Positions 61,755 to 64,000 of a stretch of DNA of 64,000 nucleotides are shown in pieces. This DNA is from Bacillota bacterium (lineage in GTDB: Bacteria; Bacillota; Clostridia; Christensenellales; Christensenellaceae): positions 171,539-235,538 of the forward strand of contig JAEYKI010000029.1 of NCBI GenBank assembly GCA_023408315.1, read 5' to 3'. The translations under genes and the position numbers were made by a program. How positions within the stretch are numbered: the stretch's first letter is position 1; every line of letters begins with the position of its first letter. The notes beneath the pieces were generated by a model. That model was not told the origin of the DNA. It saw only the letters and a list, made by a program, of their open reading frames with translations, and did not search any database.

Positions 61755-62025
61755 CAGAGACGGCAGTACCATGCCGATAGTGGGGCTTTTTATAATGGCG
61801 CTTTTTATAACCGTTATGGGCGCCGGATTTGGGGTCTATTCGGTGATGAACAGCGTCTATTTCTCATTGATGGGCACAAAGTTCCCCGCAGTGCTGCTGG
61901 CCGCGGTAGTTACTTTCCTTGGCGTTCGCTATGTGGTGGCTACTTTTAAACTGAGACGCAAAATTCAAGGCAAAGAGTTTTCCTGGAGTAACTTTAAAAA
62001 GACGGCAAAGGAAAGGAGAGATTAA
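61741..62025 (+). CDS. Small two-helix membrane protein between glnK and amt, unknown function
   Basis: The 94-residue product starts inside the end of glnK (14-nt overlap). It has two hydrophobic helices (MPIVGLFIMALFITVMGAGFGVY and FPAVLLAAVVTFLGVRYVV). A basic cytoplasmic tail follows (KLRRKIQGKEFSWSNFKKTAKERRD). The amt start codon follows its stop by 2 nt. The tight packing suggests a role with the P-II/Amt pair, for example as an accessory or anchoring subunit. I do not recognise a family, and the function is open. Confidence 0.75.
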   Translation: MLQYNRDGSTMPIVGLFIMALFITVMGAGFGVYSVMNSVYFSLMGTKFPAVLLAAVVTFLGVRYVVATFKLRRKIQGKEFSWSNFKKTAKERRD

Positions 62026-62027
62026 AA

Positions 62028-63587
62028 TTGTTAATAAAAAAAAGGATTCTTTTAATAGCACTTATAGTTATAACATTGGTTACTGTTTTGGCCGCCACAA
62101 CAACGGCGTTTGCCGAAGAAACCGGGCCGGTTCCTGACCCGAACGGATCCACAATCGGCACTGTGGCGGATATCCCTGCGGCCAATCCCGGCGCTCCCAC
62201 TACAGACGAGGTGGCGGCCCAAGTAGGCAAAAATACTATCAGCATCAATTTTGTTTGGGTGCTTATCTGCGGTATGTTCGTATTCTTCTTCCAGGCGGGA
62301 TTTGCACTGGTTGAATGCGGATTTACGCAGGCGAAAAACGCGGCCCATACCATCGCCATGAACTTTATGGTATTTCTGATTGGCGCTCTTGGGTATTGGA
62401 TATGCGGGTTTGCTTTCCAGTTTGGCGGCGTTGGCGGCGTGGCTTCGCTGGGCGCAGGCACGCAGGTTTTGAACCAGAGCCTGTCTGTTGACGGTTTTGG
62501 AAGCTTTCTTGGGTTGAACGGCTTTTTCCTTTCGGGCAACACGTACGACGTTGGCGTGTTTACGCTGTTCTTCTTCCAGATGGTGTTTATGGATACCACC
62601 TGCACCATACCAACGGGCGCTATGGCGGAGCGCGTTAAATTCTCCGCGGTTGTGATATTGTCTTTCTTTATTTCTATGATCTATTACCCCGTGTTCGGCA
62701 ACTGGATGTGGGGCGGCGGCTGGCTCTCCACTTTGGGTAAATTCTTTGGCCTGGGCCATGGCGCTCTGGATTACGCCGGTTCATCCGTCGTGCACGGCAT
62801 GGGCGGTATGATCGCATTCACCAGCGCTGTCATTATTGGACCCAGGATTGGCAAGTTCCGCAAGGACGGCAAACCGAACGCCTTTCCCGGACACCATATT
62901 CCAATGGCCATGTTTGGCACCATTGTATTGTTCTTCTGTTGGTTTGCGTTCAACGCAGGCAGCAGCTTGAGCGCAGGCGACCTGAGGATTGCCGTTACGG
63001 CAACCAACACCATGATTGCCGGCGCTGCGGGCGGCGCTGCCGCCATGTTCTTTATGTGGGGTAAATATGGCAAGCCTGACCCGTCCATGACCTGTAACGG
63101 CGCTCTGGCGGGATTGGTTGCCATAACGGCTCCCTGTGCGTTTGTAAACAGCGTATCCGCAACCATTATTGGCCTAATTGCCGGGGTGCTGGTTTGCGTG
63201 GCTGTTTCGCTTATTGAAAACAAAGGAAAAATAGACGATCCCGTGGGCGCAATATCCGTTCACGGCGTAAACGGCATTTGGGGCATTATTGCTCTGGGAC
63301 TGTTTGCGGACGGAACTTATGGAAGCGGCCTGAACGGTGTGGACGGCTTTGTAAAAGGCCTGTTCTACGGCGATCCGGGACAGCTTTTGGCGCAGCTTGT
63401 CTGCGTTGGCACCCTCATCGCCTGGGGCTGCGGTTCTTCGTGGTTGTTTATTAAACTGATAGACAAGATTATGGGCATCCGCGTATCCAAGGAAGCGGAG
63501 ATTGGCGGGCTGGATATTCCTGAAATGGGCGCTCTTGGCTACCCGAACTTCCAGATTACCAGCCAGGATTTTGACGGCATTAAGTAG
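62028..63587 (+). CDS. amt: Ammonium transporter
   Basis: TTG at 62028 follows AAAGGAG with 9-nt spacing. The 519-residue product has a cleavable-looking signal peptide (LLIALIVITLVTVLAATTTAFA). A short linker precedes 11 membrane helices. Family motifs are FFFQAGFALVECGFTQAKNAAHTIAMNF, VVHGMGGMIAFTSAVIIGPRIG and ISVHGVNGIWGIIALGLFADG. The conserved pore histidines fall in the latter two. Amt conducts ammonium across the cytoplasmic membrane and is normally blocked by GlnK under nitrogen excess. This matches the operon order. Confidence 0.95.
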   Translation: MLIKKRILLIALIVITLVTVLAATTTAFAEETGPVPDPNGSTIGTVADIPAANPGAPTTDEVAAQVGKNTISINFVWVLICGMFVFFFQAGFALVECGFTQAKNAAHTIAMNFMVFLIGALGYWICGFAFQFGGVGGVASLGAGTQVLNQSLSVDGFGSFLGLNGFFLSGNTYDVGVFTLFFFQMVFMDTTCTIPTGAMAERVKFSAVVILSFFISMIYYPVFGNWMWGGGWLSTLGKFFGLGHGALDYAGSSVVHGMGGMIAFTSAVIIGPRIGKFRKDGKPNAFPGHHIPMAMFGTIVLFFCWFAFNAGSSLSAGDLRIAVTATNTMIAGAAGGAAAMFFMWGKYGKPDPSMTCNGALAGLVAITAPCAFVNSVSATIIGLIAGVLVCVAVSLIENKGKIDDPVGAISVHGVNGIWGIIALGLFADGTYGSGLNGVDGFVKGLFYGDPGQLLAQLVCVGTLIAWGCGSSWLFIKLIDKIMGIRVSKEAEIGGLDIPEMGALGYPNFQITSQDFDGIK

Positions 63588-63657
63588 CCTGCGTAAAGCA
63601 GGTCTCGTTGCCCTGATATTGTTATAGCGAGACCTCCAATTCTCTCTATATTCTTAA

Positions 63658-63700
63658 GGAAACCGCAGCCCTTCAGAATGCTGCGGTTTCCATATATTTA
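63658..63700 (+). terminator. Terminator after amt
   Basis: A perfect 11-bp stem GGAAACCGCAG/CTGCGGTTTCC (63658-63668 with 63681-63691) is followed by ATATATTT. An earlier 8-bp inverted repeat (63600-63607 with 63628-63635) lies just after the stop codon. Confidence 0.7.
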
Positions 63701-63888
63701 ACAGGCTGTTGCCGGGCTTAAAAAGGCTCAAGGGGAGGACGCGTTTTAGCGATATATATAGCGGTACGGCTGTACGTAACGGCATTTGTATACTTTTACG
63801 GACAATTGTATGCCGGAAGATTAGTTAATGCCGCTTACGGGCAGGGGAACGCCTGCATTTTGATTATGTATTAAAGAGGTTGATAAAA
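63701..63888 (+). promoter_or_regulatory. Structured leader of the last gene
   Basis: The 190-nt stretch has no ORF but holds a hairpin CGGCAT/ATGCCG with inner TTGT/ACAA pairing (about 63779-63826) and GCAGG/CCTGC around GGAACG (about 63841-63856). No promoter was clear. DUF1646 genes are known targets of the Na+-responsive DUF1646 RNA motif. Whether this leader belongs to that class needs a covariance-model search. Confidence 0.35.
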
Positions 63889-63891
63889 GGT

Positions 63892-64000
63892 ATGATTATT
63901 GCATTGCTGGTTTTACTGCTGCTGATTTTTGTTTTGCCCTTTGTGTGCAAACCCGTTGAGCGCAACCTGGAGATATTTCTTTTTGCCGTGGGTGTGGCAG
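63892..64000 (+). CDS. Membrane protein, probably DUF1646 family (5' part only)
   Basis: Only the first 36 residues are in the window. They are a hydrophobic start (MIIALLVLLLLIFVLPFVCK) followed by PVERNLEIFLFAVGVA. The FLFAVG pattern after the first helix resembles DUF1646 proteins, which belong to the ion transporter superfamily. AAAGG precedes the ATG. The assignment rests on very little sequence. Confidence 0.45.
   Translation, partial: MIIALLVLLLLIFVLPFVCKPVERNLEIFLFAVGVA

Overview
The window reads as one piece of a chromosome from an anaerobic, probably gut-associated Clostridia-type Firmicute (Christensenellales-like is a guess). Base composition is roughly half G+C. AGGAGG-type ribosome binding sites are common, several genes start with TTG, and there are BMP/Nup-type nucleoside transporters, SARP-like regulators and no respiratory genes. 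No rRNA, tRNA, CRISPR array, transposase or phage gene was found.

Region 1 (1-18784) is a purine or uric-acid catabolism locus linked to selenium-dependent molybdenum hydroxylases. Accessory genes yqeC-yqeB point left. A long rightward series follows: ygeY, ygeW, arcC, ssnA, ygfK, xdhD, hydA, a PLP enzyme and dpaL (ygeX). This gene set matches the anaerobic uric acid/purine degradation cluster reported from gut bacteria. The expected logic is hydroxylation and ring opening by XdhD, YgfK, SsnA and HydA, 2,3-diaminopropionate cleavage by DpaL, carbamoyl transfer by YgeW, and ATP from carbamoyl phosphate by carbamate kinase. A ModE-like regulator, mocA and a YheO-like regulator close the region.

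Region 2 (18785-24290) is a four-gene BMP-type nucleoside/purine ABC importer. It probably feeds region 1. Region 3 (24291-32435) holds a tiny membrane ORF, an ICMT-like methyltransferase, a flavodoxin-like protein, a second three-subunit xanthine-dehydrogenase-type molybdenum hydroxylase, a SARP-like regulator and an OFA-family transporter.

Region 4 (32436-50507) has a small ORF, cheW and a poly-HAMP chemoreceptor. Next comes one 14.7 kb gene for a cell-surface protein of about 4,900 residues with some 38 cadherin-like modules, a C-terminal membrane anchor and a basic cytoplasmic tail. Region 5 (50508-58939) has a WCAPC thioredoxin and a TSCPD protein. A leftward cluster follows: alanine dehydrogenase, SCP2-like protein, class III aminotransferase, split transketolase, second SCP2-like protein and aldehyde dehydrogenase. 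I cannot match this combination to a named pathway, and it is the best candidate here for an undescribed metabolic system. Region 6 (58940-64000) has a DUF1836 protein, an MFS transporter, a P-II/small membrane protein/Amt operon behind a tandem-hairpin leader, and the start of a probable DUF1646 membrane protein.

The most striking non-coding feature is a repeat of about 250 bp present as two full copies and one deleted copy (3369-3622, 55552-55790, 51325-51470). Each copy begins just after a stop codon and lies in the direction of transcription. Its hairpin stems differ in sequence but keep pairing between copies.
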